From assembly GCA_011800805.1 (NCBI GenBank), contig MPNW01000703.1:46657-110656 (forward strand): a stretch of DNA of 64,000 bases, written 5' to 3'. The notes beneath the pieces are model-generated. The model saw only the letters and a program-made list of their open reading frames with translations. It was not told the origin of the DNA and did not search any database. The position numbers and the translations under genes are program-made. Below, piece after piece: positions 48,765-60,750 of this stretch (position 1 is its first letter; each line of letters opens with the position of its first letter). Source of the stretch: Hirudo medicinalis (lineage: Eukaryota > Annelida > Clitellata > Hirudinida > Hirudinidae).

Positions 48765-51700
48765 CTAAAACTCTGCATCACCTGTGGCTTTCTGGAAAAT
48801 GTGGTCTCTTCCATTTAGGTTCATGATGCCATCCTTCAAGTGAAACTTCCATTTTGCTTTGCTTCTATTTATCTAAACATTGAAAAATTAAAATTTCTCA
48901 ACATGTGCACACACATTTTCAAGATGCAATAAATATTAAATCAACTTTGGAGTTCACAAAATTGTTAATTGTTATTAAGAAATCCACAAAATTTGCAGGC
49001 AGACCTTATCAAATTGGCAGACAACAACATTGTCAACATCGAAGAGGTCTTGGGCATCATTGTCGCTCGTGTCATCATCTGAGTTCAGAGGGTCCTAAGA
49101 AAATGATTAATTAATACCATCGTGATTAAAAAACAATTTACTGAGATCCATTAAGCACAAACAAAAATTTTTGAAGGATCACTGAAATTGTCCAACACAC
49201 ATTTATAAGCATAATGATCATTGCATCTCATCGCACCACCATTTTAATTCAACTAACATCCTCAACTTCCTCCCCTCCTTCTCCAGCATCTTCATTTTCT
49301 TCCTTCTGCTTCACTTCATCTTCATTGTCTTCCTCATCTGAACTGCTGTCCACAAGACCATCCAACTGCACTATATTCTAACAATTAAAATGATTAATTC
49401 AATTAATTCTCATATTTTTGGAGCGACCTTAAATCAGACTCGGGAGCACAAATTTACCATTGGAAGTCGGCAAATATCGTAATTCCGATCAAAATAAAAT
49501 ATAAAGTGACAATCATCCAGTGATCATTAACACAGGCAAACTTCAATATCTAGATTGTATAAAAAAAAGTTCCATTTTACAAAAAAGCCCAATTTGAAAA
49601 GGAGGATTTGGAGACTAGATTTAATAAGATGGGTGAAGGCATTCCAAAAATGGCCCAAAAAGAGGTCTGCCTGTGCACAAAGTTTGTTCTCAGAAGAAAA
49701 TTCGAGTTGCGTGACAGACGCTGCAACGTTCTTACTTGAAGAACCGAGAGATAGGTGTCAGAAGAATGATGGAGACGTGATTTGTTGACTGCGAACGACA
49801 TTTTTAATCACGGCGGTGTTACCGACAGTCAAAGAATCTTAATTAGTGGCATTTATCGTTATCACGTAAATCGGCATCGAATTTACAGCGACGTTAAACC
49901 GACGAGAACCGATTACCCGTCCGGTGGTGTCTAAGGCGACACTGTTCTGAGGTGTAGCAGACGTGGCAATAGGCTGATCACTAAGGCCAAATATGACACT
50001 TCCTTGTTGAATGAAGGAGGTTCCAGCCAACTGAGGTTGTATGAGGATGGGTCTGTGTGCCGACCCTCGAGGAACTGCAACGGAGTGCATCGAATGAGAC
50101 GAGACGAACGACTCGAGGTCGGTCGATACCTCGTTCCGACGTTAGCGTTATTAAAAATAACTTTAACCGACCCAAGTAGCTGATGTTGTTGAGGTGCTGA
50201 AGGACCGTCTGCGGTAACGACTGCGTGGCCGTCTGTGCAGACTGACTCTGATTCAAATGAAGCAAATAATAAACACTAATGAGAAAGTGGCAAGAAGTGA
50301 AATGAAACAAATAGATGACTGACCAATTGCTGAGCCCCTAGATTTAAGACTGGCGTGGCTGTAACAAGATTTAGTAATGAAATTAATAGGGACCGGCCAG
50401 GGTACCTTCGCATAACGAACGGAGCCTATTTCCGAGGTTATCGGAGGTACCGTGAACTGCGAACGCGATACAAAGGACTACATCGTCACAAACCTTTACG
50501 AGGTAACTTGCAGTTACATAAATTGTACTTCATTAAGCTATTAAGTAATGGAAATATTCAACAAATTGTCAATAACCTTGTAATGACTGTAATTGATTGG
50601 CTGAAATGGTTGTGTTGTTGGAGGCAGCATTATTTAAGAGGAGATGCTGTTGAAAAATTTTTGCTTGATGATGAGAATGTGCAGGAGGAGGAGCCACCCT
50701 GGATGTGTCTGCAATGCTTGAACCCTCTAGGGCCTTAGATTGTTTCAACTTGGACTCCCAAATCTGAAATGGAATTCTTATGAAAGACAGCACAAAATTG
50801 ATAAAATTTAGTGCAAAATTAATTTGTAATTAATTGAAGAAAAACATTGGAACTTTGGTCTAAATTTTACAGCAAGCTTGCTTCATAACATAGACAACTT
50901 ATAAAATGCCCTCAGATTCGTAGGTTCTCATATTCAGGATATTGTTTTAAAAATTAATTTGAATTGAACAAAAGGCTCAATTTAATTAATGGCTATGAAA
51001 AGTTTCTAGAAAGATAACAATTTTTACACTTTTAAAGTCTTCCTATGCTTCAACTGATCAGTAAAAACCATAATTGCCACAAAAGACTAAAATCTCAAAT
51101 AGATCTAATAATGATTTTTATATCTGAATAATGATGATGTTGCTAATCATATTGTCTGTAATTGTTGTTATGCAATCATAATTATATATTATATAATGCC
51201 TGGTCATCCAGCATGATAACAGAATAACATCACATCAATAATAATAATAATATCACTCAAAAAAACTCACCTTTATGAAAAAAATCTTACTTAGAGTGAT
51301 CAACATAATGTGATAATGTCAGGTAATTTTTAGCATAAAAACCTTATATATTGCATATTTATGGAAATAAAAACATGACAGCTCACAAGGTTGATAAGCA
51401 ATCACATTTAATAATATTTGCTACCTATAATAGCAACAATGGCTAACATCATCTCAATAGGTTTGCAAACTGTTGCTGTTCAATAATTAAAAACTAAATC
51501 ACCTGCTTGAGCTCCTGTAAAATTTGATCGTCAAGGCCTTCATCCAGAAAAGCTTCTCTTACACCATCAATCACATCATTTACAACACTTTTATAAACTT
51601 CTGCCTGTGCAATGTCAACAGCTTTGTTTATTGGTTTGTTAAATTGTTTTGCCAAAAGTAGAATATCATTCGCAGCAGCAATATATAAATCCTGATCAAA

Positions 51701-51815
51701 ATCTTTAAAACTTGATAATGGTAGAATAAATGTCGATGGGATGGGATCAATCTGAATATTACCACAAATTAAATATTCCCAATCATTTGCTTACCACGCT
51801 TCTGACTTGAGCCAT
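48765..51815 (-). CDS. GTF2A1: Transcription initiation factor IIA large subunit (alpha/beta)
   Basis: TFIIA binds TBP at promoters and stabilises the preinitiation complex in the nucleus; the precursor is normally cleaved into alpha and beta. ATG is at 51813-51815 (MAQVRSV). The N-terminal helical domain reads VYKSVVNDVIDGVREAFLD then DEGLDDQILQELKQ, and continues IWESKLKQSKALEG. The middle is Gln-, Ser- and Val-rich (PILIQPQLAGTSFIQQGSV). An acidic stretch follows, then DPLNSDDDTSDNDAQDLFD, VVVCQFDK and KWKFHLKDGIMNLNGRD to a final GDAEF. Firm exons: 51795-51815, 51503-51751 (or starting at 51604), 50577-50763, 50324-50358, 49258-49377, 49005-49094, 48765-48872. The middle exons within 49840-50500 are approximate. 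The symbol follows the animal orthologue. Confidence 0.93.
49840..50500 (-). CDS. GTF2A1: Variable glutamine-rich middle exons of TFIIA (boundaries approximate)
   Basis: Three or more exons encode the low-complexity linker. One (about 49850-50100) reads SVAVPRGSAHRPILIQPQLA. One around 50170-50270 reads SAQTATQSLPQTVLQHLNN. A 35-bp exon (50324-50358) reads TPVLNLGAQQL, similar to the TPVQQL block of animal TFIIA. One near 50402-50458 is possible. This block is less AT-rich than the flanking introns. The linker diverges fast in the family, so exact splice sites cannot be set from motifs. Confidence 0.6.
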
Positions 51816-52479
51816 CACAGACGTTAACCAAAACAAAACCAAAATTCAACTGTTTCCAGCGCCCTCGCCAACCTTTATACAAAATCCGGACGGTAAGCTA
51901 CGCTCAGGCAACTACGCCTTTTATATAACACAGTCTCTTCGGTGATGGGACAACGATGAGTTAGAGTGTATTTAAAAAAGAAAAATAAGTAATAATCACA
52001 ACATTTACAAATTTATTGTATGAATAACTTTTACTTTAAAATTTCTGAATTCAGATTAATTAAGTATAATTTTTGTCTTGATGATATCGCGAATATGACA
52101 CACCGATATTTTCAAATGATGCTTTTAATGATTAAGCTAAATAATTTTGAACAAAAATCATATTTTGGCATCTATCTTATGAATGGACATTCCTCAAACT
52201 AAATTTAAAAGCAATTTTTTCAGAAAAGAAGATAATATTTATAGCCATATCTGTCTTGCATGCTTTCTAAAGGCAATATTGAACATTTAAATGTTTAATT
52301 TAATATACATACTATATACCGATAAAACTTTTTGAGGACAAACAATTTTAACTTTATAACCAGAAATTTCAACGTTAAGTTATGTTTAGATGAATTCAAT
52401 ATAATTTTTACATTTTTAAATAGGCATAATTGTAAAATTTAATGTTTAACAAGCAGACAATTTTTCTACAGGCTCTGTC
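51816..52479. other. Upstream region of TFIIA
   Basis: Contains the promoter side of TFIIA. The segment 51840-51960 is less AT-rich ('ccagcgccctcgccaacc', 'cgcctttt'), as might suit a core promoter, but no defined element stands out. The rest is AT-rich with no gene. Confidence 0.35.
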
Positions 52480-52615
52480 GTAGGGATACGACACTCAAGT
52501 TTTTTTTATCGTAATTTTGTTGTTGCGCATCAAATTTATACCAATTATTGCTATGATGTGTATAAGTTCGTTACTTATAGGGAAATATTGATTTCATTGA
52601 GCGTTGATAGAAAAG
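52480..52615. repeat. Dispersed repeat, copy 2
   Basis: Second copy of the repeat at 46426-46565, in the same orientation. As at copy 1, a Tc1-like element lies close by. Confidence 0.6.
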
Positions 52616-52739
52616 GCTCAAAACAATGAAAACCAGTGACCATCATATGACAGCAAAAAATGTTTATTTATCAGGATTAAACAAACTTTTAAATTATAAA
52701 ATAAATAAAGTTAAGGATGTGACTTCTCATATATCTATT

Positions 52740-53415
52740 TAATTATCTTCTGAAGTCGTTTTTTCATTGATTCCAAGAAGGGTTACAGACTCTGCTTGTT
52801 CAACTCTTTCCATGCTTTTTTCAGAGCGTTTTCTAGCTCTTGGTTGTCAGAACATTGCCTGCCATTGCAATATATTTTATTTTCAAGTAATCCCCTCATA
52901 TTTTCGATCGGACTTAAGCCTGGTGAGCGAGCAGGCCACTTCTAAACGTTGAAATTTTTCTCCTGGAACAACCTTGTGACTTTCAAAGTGTGAATCGGGC
53001 CTTAGATTGTTTCGGGCCTTATTGGAAAATAACTTAATCGACTTGGAATTTGTAATATAGGAATAGGAGGTACTTGCTCAGGGTTTCAACATAATTTTGA
53101 GGAATTCTGTTTTCCTTTTAAGACCACCAGCTCCTATGAACCAAGAAAAGAAATGGCAGTTCAAACAATGATGGATCCACCTCCAAAATGGCATTTTAAA
53201 AATGACTTTGGACATGTCCTCTGACATGTCAATAATATTTGAAGCTGTCTGGACCATCCAAATTAAATTTTCGTTTCGTCAGAAAAAAATAACAAAACGC
53301 CAGTTCACCTCCAGGTTTACCATCTCCCTGCTCCAGCTAAATCGGTTCTTTTTGTGAATTTCTTTCAAAAAAGGCTGGTGTTGCTGGTCTTGTGCTGTTG
53401 TGTTTAAATTTCTTT
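52740..53415 (-). mobile_element. Tc1/mariner transposase relic
   Basis: Minus-strand frames with stops read SREMVNLEVNWRFVIFF and DETKINLDGPDSFKYY (central catalytic Asp region, closely like the element at 45371). Later they read FQRLEVACS then PIENMRG-like and NALKKAWKELNKQSL at the C-terminus. So both catalytic halves are represented, but several stops and frameshifts make it dead. It is the same broad family as 45371-46363. Terminal repeats were not found. Confidence 0.7.
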
Positions 53416-53419
53416 TACA

Positions 53420-56130
53420 TGATTTAGGTCATTTCCCGGCTAAATCCCGGCTAAAATTTGCCGGGGTCCCCGGTCGAACAGAAAACAAGACCAAGCAAAA
53501 ACATTGTCTAAATTAGATCTAAAAAATAATGTAGATCTTGTAGTCAATAAGATTCTTTACCAACGGGATAATTTTTTAAGTTTATAATACTTATTGTTAA
53601 GCCACTGTCCTAAATATCTTACATTCAAAAATAAGATCAACGTCGATCCCAAAATATATTTACTCCCTACAAACTAGCTCCGCTGCAGATGAAAATAATT
53701 TTTAGTGATGAGGGTCGTCTTTTCCCATGATATATCAAAGCCGATCACTGCAGGGATGATTTGTTGCTCTGAATAGTGTTTTTTAGCAATTTCTCATTTT
53801 GCCCGGTACCCCATTTACCCCACTTTCCCCTATTAAACCTTATAAATCTGCTTCTCCGAAGGAATCTACATATTGCATATTGGCTCAGATTCAAATTCAG
53901 CATGATTCAAAAATCCATCAACCATTTCTGACCTCTCGACACGAGAGTTTGTTCACAACTCTTAATATCATACTTTTCAATACTTATTTGGTCCATTCAG
54001 TACCAACTCAAGTACCGAATGCACCACGGTGAAAAGTATGATGAGTCACTTTAAAATTAATGTTATTACATTAAAGAATGCGATTACAGCATTGAAACAT
54101 TTAGTAGATGCCTGACGAAGATTCGTAATATCTAATAAAATTCACCATATTTACAATCATATTCGAGATTTTTTATCTATAATTTAGTGGAGAAACAAAA
54201 TTTTATTGCAAGGCTCGTAAAAGTTGGTTATTATATTCCGCATGTATGGCTTCATAGTTAATTATCGTTGGAGACCGACTGAACGTGATTTTTTGGCCAA
54301 AAGTTAAAATGACTTTCGATCGAAAATAAACCGAAATTTATACGTTTGGCCGAAACCGAAACTAAGCCGAAATTCGGTCGGTCTCTAATTGTCGTTATTA
54401 TAGATGGGTTCTGGAAAGAGGCTTTAAGATACTGAAAGCTAGAGAACAATATTACGAAGGAAGTTCTTCAGGAATATCTCAAAAAAACTGGATGAACAGA
54501 GATGAGTTGTCTCCGAGAGCCTTCCAAGGGATTAGCTCAACAATAAACTTAAAAAATAAACTATTGGCTATAATGTAAGTTATAATTTCAAAGTTTGATT
54601 TTAATAATTATGAAAATATATGTTTCCTATTGTTTCTGATTGATCTCCACTAAATTTTACGTATTTCCAGTTTTTTTTGTGAAATTCTGAAGAAATATTC
54701 ATCTGCATTCAATAAATGTGTTAAATCTGTGAATCTAACGTACTTTGTGTGAAAAATTGGCCAATGTGATTCCTGTACAAAAGACAAAAAATCGTCAAAA
54801 AACTTAACAGGGCTATATTCGTGGAGCATATTCGGGCCAAATCTGGCGATGTTTGGGAAGAATGTATTGAACGAGTTCTAGAGAGTCTCTGTAGTAGTTT
54901 CGAGGTGGTAGGGAGATTTGAAATACGTATCTCTAAGAAAGTCAAGTCGCGTGCAACCACCAATTCAGTGGCAATCTTTGGTACCCCTAATACTGGAAAT
55001 TGATGGAGAACTGACGAAATTTCCCTCAAGTTGGGTTAAGAGAACTGACTGGTAAGAAAAGGTGAGAAGAATGATGAGGTGAAAGCTCACTGATTGATGA
55101 ATGTTGACGATTTTGAAAATGAAAAATGTATCCAATGGAGTGGTGAAAATCAGACACTAATCTTTAGGGAGCTGCCAGACTTTTTGACATTGTTTTTATT
55201 TTTAAAGTTTCAAAAAATCCTCTATCGAGAGCGACCAGTAGCAGAGCAGACGTGCTTGTTGTCTCGTGGCGATGTTTGTTGCTGGAGTCTTTGTCGTGGT
55301 TGTTATTCGTTCAAATAAAAGATTTTAAATGAGCAGATTGTCGGTTTCTGAGAAAGTGGATTGATGACGAGAATGTTTCTAAGGATACACGGTGAGTGTG
55401 TGCTTAATAATTCACTGGAAAGTGTGAAGGAGGTGTTTCAGGTATCCTGAAAATTGATATGCACCACTTGTCAAATTCCATTACGTAGTTGGTAAAGCTG
55501 GAAAAATCACAATAGAGTGTACATATTGTTTAAGTTTATCAGTTCAGAAGTACTCCATCGCCCATAAGTACTTTCGAATTAATTTAGGTAAAAAGAGAAC
55601 TCAAACTTGGAAGAGCGCAAGTTAATCGTTGAAGGTGATGAGTTATTTTTGCTCAAACCGCAGCCGCTCAGGTGCAATGTTTATTTCTGACTGTTTAGTT
55701 ATCCGTTTAGCACACGTAAATAAAAATGATTAGTATCATACCGACAGTAGGAGTACCTATAAATTGAATTCACAAATTACTTTATCTTACTTGTAATTGG
55801 AAGAAATCGAGAACGAATGTTGTGATTGCAATCAATGAATGTGTCTGAATCTCCTATAAAAAGTTCTCGCACAGATTGCTCTCGACCTGCTGAATAATAC
55901 CGGTTTTAACATCGAAGTACTTGTAAGCCATATTATTTAGTGGATAAATCTTTGAGAAATATTGAAGAAGGCTTTTTTGTCCCTATTATGCCATTATCAG
56001 GTACGATTTCATCTTTGAAGTTTAAATGAATAAAAGACATGAAATGCATGCATACACGTTGGATGTTTTCGTTGCAAAGCTTTTTAAGAATGAAAATGGA
56101 CCTTGAAATTGGATATATCAAGACTTAATA
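53420..56130. other. Intergenic, no gene recognised
   Basis: AT-rich. Overlapping frames at 54721-55029 (minus, 102 codons) and 54821-55003 (plus), and a plus frame at 55094-55318, show no domain, no splice support and no repeat match I can see. A C/G-rich patch at 53438-53475 ('cccggctaaatcccggct', 'ccggggtccccggtcg') is locally palindromic. Confidence 0.35.
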
Positions 56131-56136
56131 AAATAA

Positions 56137-56212
56137 GACATTAATACAGATGTTAATAAAGACATTAATAAAGACGTTAATAAAGATATTAATACAGACA
56201 TTAATAAAGACA
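56137..56212. repeat. 12-bp tandem repeat, about six units
   Basis: Unit 'gacattaataaa' with variants gatgtt, gacgtt and gatatt at the start of units and 'taca' at the end of some. Intergenic. Confidence 0.85.
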
Positions 56213-57299
56213 TTTTCACTGTTTTACTCGCTCATTCGGCTTTCAATCTCCCAGAAAACTACTTGAATACGCGAGAGTTATTTCGAGGTGGTTGTTTACA
56301 AAGTTGTAACAAGTGACGAATAAATACATTTAATTATGTCGAAATACTGCATAATCGTCCAGCAGTCATGATCCCCGTGGGTGGCAACCCACAGGAGGTG
56401 AGAATGTTTTCGTTCTTTCATCCAGACTCATTCGTGAAGTTTTCAACTCTTGTTCATAATTAGAAAATATTTCTCTGAATTCTTTTAATTCTTTGCTTTA
56501 ATTGATCCTCTTTGATTTCTATAACATTTTTAAAAAGATATTTGTAGGTTAATTGCCACGTTGTAGCGGATGACTTCCTACAATTACGGAGATGTTTACT
56601 AAAACCAATTTAACAATTACTTTAACAATTATTTCGTATTTTATTGCAAATCGCAATGGTTAATTTCTCCCACTGACACGAAATTATATCTGACAACAAG
56701 TTTCAAGGAAAGCAAGAAACATCCATTTGAGAACATTCATCGAACTGTTTCTACGCAGTTTGCCTCACACGAGATCGATAACATCTGGCTGCTCCTAGCG
56801 ATTTATTTTACGACGTCACTTCGACACAAGCAGATATGAATAAACATTCATCAACATTTAAGTGTTTTGTCTTTTGTAGGCCCAACTTATTCTTTCCTCA
56901 TATTTTGAATCTTAAAGTCGAACGCGAGAGCAGCAAAACTGAACTCAGCTCCCGTAAATTTGGAATCCTACTCCTTAAAATATTAATCGTGCTCGTTATA
57001 AACACGGACATTTGAGATTTAAGTTATTAAGTGATTCTACCACGAATAAGCACAAGTGGTGAAAGCACAAAATACTTTTAACTGTAGATGATGTCTGTGA
57101 GGATATTTTATATTGTAAAGGTTGACATTTTTAAGTGACAATTGATTTTGTAATTAACGTGTTTGTTACTTTGTTTTCTTTTTGATTTTGCTCGCTTTTC
57201 ATGATTTAATGTGATTCGGTGATCCGTGCTAGTAATAAATAAATAAATAAATACTAATAACAATAAGAGTAAGACTACTACTAATAATAAAATGTACAA
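56213..57299. other. Intergenic, no gene recognised
   Basis: A short inverted repeat gtgggtggcaacccac lies at 56378-56393. Otherwise AT-rich with no coding signal. A (TAAA)n-like run is at 57234-57252. Confidence 0.35.
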
Positions 57300-57335
57300 A
57301 ACAGCAAACGGATATGGACTCCGGTCTTTTCTCAA

Positions 57336-57590
57336 TGCCATTGGACCAAGCGAGTGGATAACTGACGGAGTTGATGGAATGGCGTCAGATCAATGGCTGA
57401 AATGTGTAAAGGTTAGAGCCGCCCCAGAATCCAGATACAAACCATTCGCCAATACCATCTGTNTGCCATTGGACCAAGCGAGTGGATAACTGACGGAGTT
57501 GATGGAATGGCGTCAGATCAATGGCTGAAATGTGTAAAGGTTAGAGCCGCCCCAGAATCCAGATACAAACCATTCGCCAATACCATCTGT
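57336..57590. repeat. 127-bp perfect direct repeat around an N (probable assembly artefact)
   Basis: 57336-57462 and 57464-57590 are identical over 127 bp, separated by one N at 57463. Confidence 0.95.
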
Positions 57591-58058
57591 TCTGCCGGTT
57601 GCCGAGCTAATGAGTCATTGGGCCACATTGTACTACTGTCGCAGTACTGACGGCCCTCGACATGTCAGACTCTCTTTAGTAGAGATATAGGCAAGGAAAT
57701 CGAATGCAATGGGAGGATTCATCGTCAGAATTGAATCCAGAATCCCTGCTGTTGAAGGCACCCTAATTCTAGATTTGTGTGCATGGAAAGATACAACACA
57801 TATTGTTGCAATTTGGCTATGGGATCAGATACTTCCGACTTAGATAAAATTCATCTTTCCAAAGTGTCAAAATATGACTTGCCGTGAATCCACCAATGGA
57901 TGAAAGTAAACAATCCAGTCTCGGAACCTCAAAAGCAGAAAGGAAGAGTCACGATCCTCGTTCTAAACTGGAGGGGAGTGATCTCTGAAAAATCAATTTT
58001 GGAGGAGATTTTGAGGTATCTCATGTGGACCTCCATCAAAACTATGCAAGATATGGCG

Positions 58059-58313
58059 GACATTCAAGATTAACGTCTTGAAAGGCAGAAAATATTGACA
58101 CGCTTTGTTGATGGACATAAATTGATAAGAATGATTTGCTGAATTCCTTTCTCTACTGTCTGACGGGATCTCCCAGACCCATGTGNGACATTCAAGATTA
58201 ACGTCTTGAAAGGCAGAAAATATTGACACGCTTTGTTGATGGACATAAATTGATAAGAATGATTTGCTGAATTCCTTTCTCTACTGTCTGACGGGATCTC
58301 CCAGACCCATGTG
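58059..58313. repeat. Second 127-bp perfect direct repeat around an N (probable assembly artefact)
   Basis: 58059-58185 and 58187-58313 are identical over 127 bp, separated by one N at 58186. Same length as the first pair although the sequences are unrelated. Confidence 0.95.
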
Positions 58314-58377
58314 GAGCAAAACAAATTACGATTTGGATTTCTTAAACACGTTTATTATGTTTTGTTTGGCTGGGCAA

Positions 58378-58640
58378 ATAAAAAATTGAATAATAATAAT
58401 TATAATAGAAATGATAATAATAATAATTATTATTAATAATTAATAATTATAATAGAAATGATAATAATAATAATTATTATTAATAATTAATAATTATAAT
58501 AGAAATGATAATAATAATTATTATTAATAATTAATAATTATAATAGAAATGATAATAATAATAATTATTATTATAATAATGACATCAATAATAATGGTGG
58601 AATAATATCAGAATTTAATTATAATAATATAAAATGTTTC
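58378..58640. repeat. ATT/AAT-rich minisatellite
   Basis: About four copies of a unit of roughly 50-60 bp made of 'aataataattat', 'aatagaaatgat' and 'attattaataatt' blocks. Directly follows the R2-like LINE end. Confidence 0.85.
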
Positions 58641-60540
58641 ATTTATAATAAAACAAATCTCAAATTTTTGCAATGCTCCCAAAATATTTCCCAGCTTATC
58701 TTTCTGAATGAAGTTGAACGAAACCATAATGGTTCCTCAAGCAAGCCGTGATATTCTTGCGCTAACAAGTGCAATCACAAGTTCGTCCCAGGTGTTATTG
58801 TTCAGCTAATTCAATGCCAACATTGAATTTAAAGTTGAAAGTCAAAGCCAAGGCGGCTTTGTCCGATAAGCTGATTTATTGGCTGATTTCAATAACGTTT
58901 ATGCAAAAGCTTTATTCAAACATTTCCAAATCTTTGATTTTTGAGACTTGGATAGGCAATGGATAGGATGGATAGGTGGATTTTCCGTACTTAGGTCACC
59001 GAAGCTTGTGAGTCTAAGATTTGAACTGTACTCTTGTGCTCTTGTTTCTCTTCTTTCGCTTTCCAGTAAAAAAGATATTTGGCGATTTCACGTGTTCGCA
59101 ATAAGACGAAATGTTTTCACTTTAACTGATTCATTTGTTCCTTAATGTGCAAATGTTGGATTTACATTTACTTTTTAAGCACTTGCGAATGCCATTATTG
59201 CAATATTGTCACAAATGATAAAGAATAAGAGGTAGCAGTTAAATTACATGTCGACATCCAGTACACTGGGTGCTTATGTTGTGGTCCTCTGACGTGATGA
59301 GGGAGATTTTTTTTTTTTAAATAAAATTAAATAACAATTTTGTCATGGAGAACACAGTTTTTAGTGTAGTTACAACAACCTCGCATGCTTACCATAATTT
59401 AGATTGAAATTGGATTATAATTCCGAGCTGTGAAAGAGTGTGTCTTTCAATATGAAAAATACATTTTATTTTTATTGTTATTGCGAACGAAACAACAAAA
59501 CAATCAACTCAAATGTTAAAAAAATTTGAAATTTTAATTAACTTAAGTGATAATTTAAATAAAAGCAATGTCCGTACTGCCAACAACGACTATGGAAGAG
59601 AATTGCTCCACAACTCTGTTGTTGAAGAGGAACTTCCTGCAGTCTCCGTGGATCATTGCAGTCTCCAACTTAAATTCATGACACCTGGTTCTATCATCGG
59701 GACACTAAGTCATCCTTGGAGATTGAAATTTCTGCAACTGAGCAAATAAATTCTTATTTTGTTTATCTCAAATTTTAAACATTTCAGTCAAGGAGCGCCA
59801 TGAAAGTAAAAACAGTCAAATATTGCTTTTCATATTTATCTTCCTAACAATTCGGTGTCCTAACAATAGGTATCCTATTATCCGAGTGTGAAAGTTTAAT
59901 TCAATGAAAGTGGCTCACTTGTCTCATCAAATTGTTCCTACCCAACTCTGACAAGACAATGACAATATTTTGACTTGATTCCAAACCCCGACTTTGTTAA
60001 ACTTTTTCTTTGGCACTTCTATTTGTTGAATTTTTTAATCGACCTCAGATATTCAGCAACAGAGTTCAAATCGATAATTTTGTTGTTGTCAATGTCAACT
60101 TATTCTCATTAAACCTACTACAATTTTCTTTTCATTATTTCTCAAATCCTATCAAGCTGAGATGCAAGACTCACATAACATGACTCATACTCATTCGAAA
60201 GATCATAGCGAACTAGGGACTCCTAAAGAGCCAACTTTTGCTCAAAGTTTCACGAGTGATATATTTTAAAAATAATTGTTGAGTAAAATAATAAATGATA
60301 TATTTTAAAATATTCCCAATAACTGTCCATAACGAAGGATCATTAATGATCCCCAATCTTCTGCCACTGAACTTGAAAAATCAATCGTTAAAGTCAAAAG
60401 AACAGGTTAAATCCGGCCAAATGGGAAAATACTTGTTTAAACAATGATTTCCTTCTTTTTTATGAATTATTTTGTTTAATCTTTTGCCAGTTTTTAATTC
60501 TTTATTCTTTACCTTGTAATGTGCCTGTGGTTTTCACATT
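58641..60540. other. Intergenic, no gene recognised
   Basis: Short plus-strand frames at 58769-58966, 58948-59145 and 59513-59749 have no family signal. Nothing else supported. Confidence 0.35.
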
Positions 60541-60544
60541 CACA

Positions 60545-60750
60545 ACATAACTAACATAACATTAATTTATAGTGGTTTAGGAGGCATAATGTCTGTGGTA
60601 AACCATTCCTTTTTAATTCAATATCTAAATTTCGATTTTTTTTCAAAGCCATATTTTATATAGTTCCGCTGAATCTGAATATATTGTCTCCTCATCAAGC
60701 TTGTTCCACAGATTAACTACTCTCGTGCTGAAGTAATTAATCTTCACAGC
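60545..60750 (-). mobile_element. LINE 3' end, second coding copy
   Basis: On the minus strand reads [20 protein letters not shown] then AELYKIWL and a stop. It is closely related to the copy at 3676-3845, with about 80 per cent of codons alike by eye. The 3' stem-loop (60572-60606) is kept as ATGGTTTA/TAAACCAC. Confidence 0.65.

Larger units (their letters stand above)
57300..58375 (+). mobile_element. R2-like LINE 3' end (zinc knuckle and restriction-like endonuclease region)
   Basis: Translation with frameshifts gives TICSAGCRANESLGHIV (start of a C-x3-C-x8-H-type knuckle), DGPRHVRLS, then LILDLCAWKDTTHIVAIW, where R2-type elements carry the endonuclease 'PDL...D' core. KVSKYDLP and RVTILVLNWRGVISEKS follow, and the latter is the characteristic 'NWRG.W..S' end block. 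Stops and shifts show it is inactive. The 3' side runs into an (AAT)n-rich tract that may be its tail. Two 127-bp exact duplications with single Ns inside it are probably assembly artefacts. Confidence 0.65.

Noticed and set aside
50355..50738. 127-codon plus-strand open frame
   Set aside because: Antisense to TFIIA exons at 50577-50763 and the Gln-rich linker.
54721..55029. 102-codon minus-strand frame overlapping a 60-codon plus-strand frame
   Set aside because: No domain, no splice sites, no repeat relation visible. Not enough to call a gene.
57993..58324. Two overlapping minus-strand frames with internal repeats
   Set aside because: The repetition comes from the 127-bp duplication around the N at 58186, and the strand is antisense to the LINE reading.
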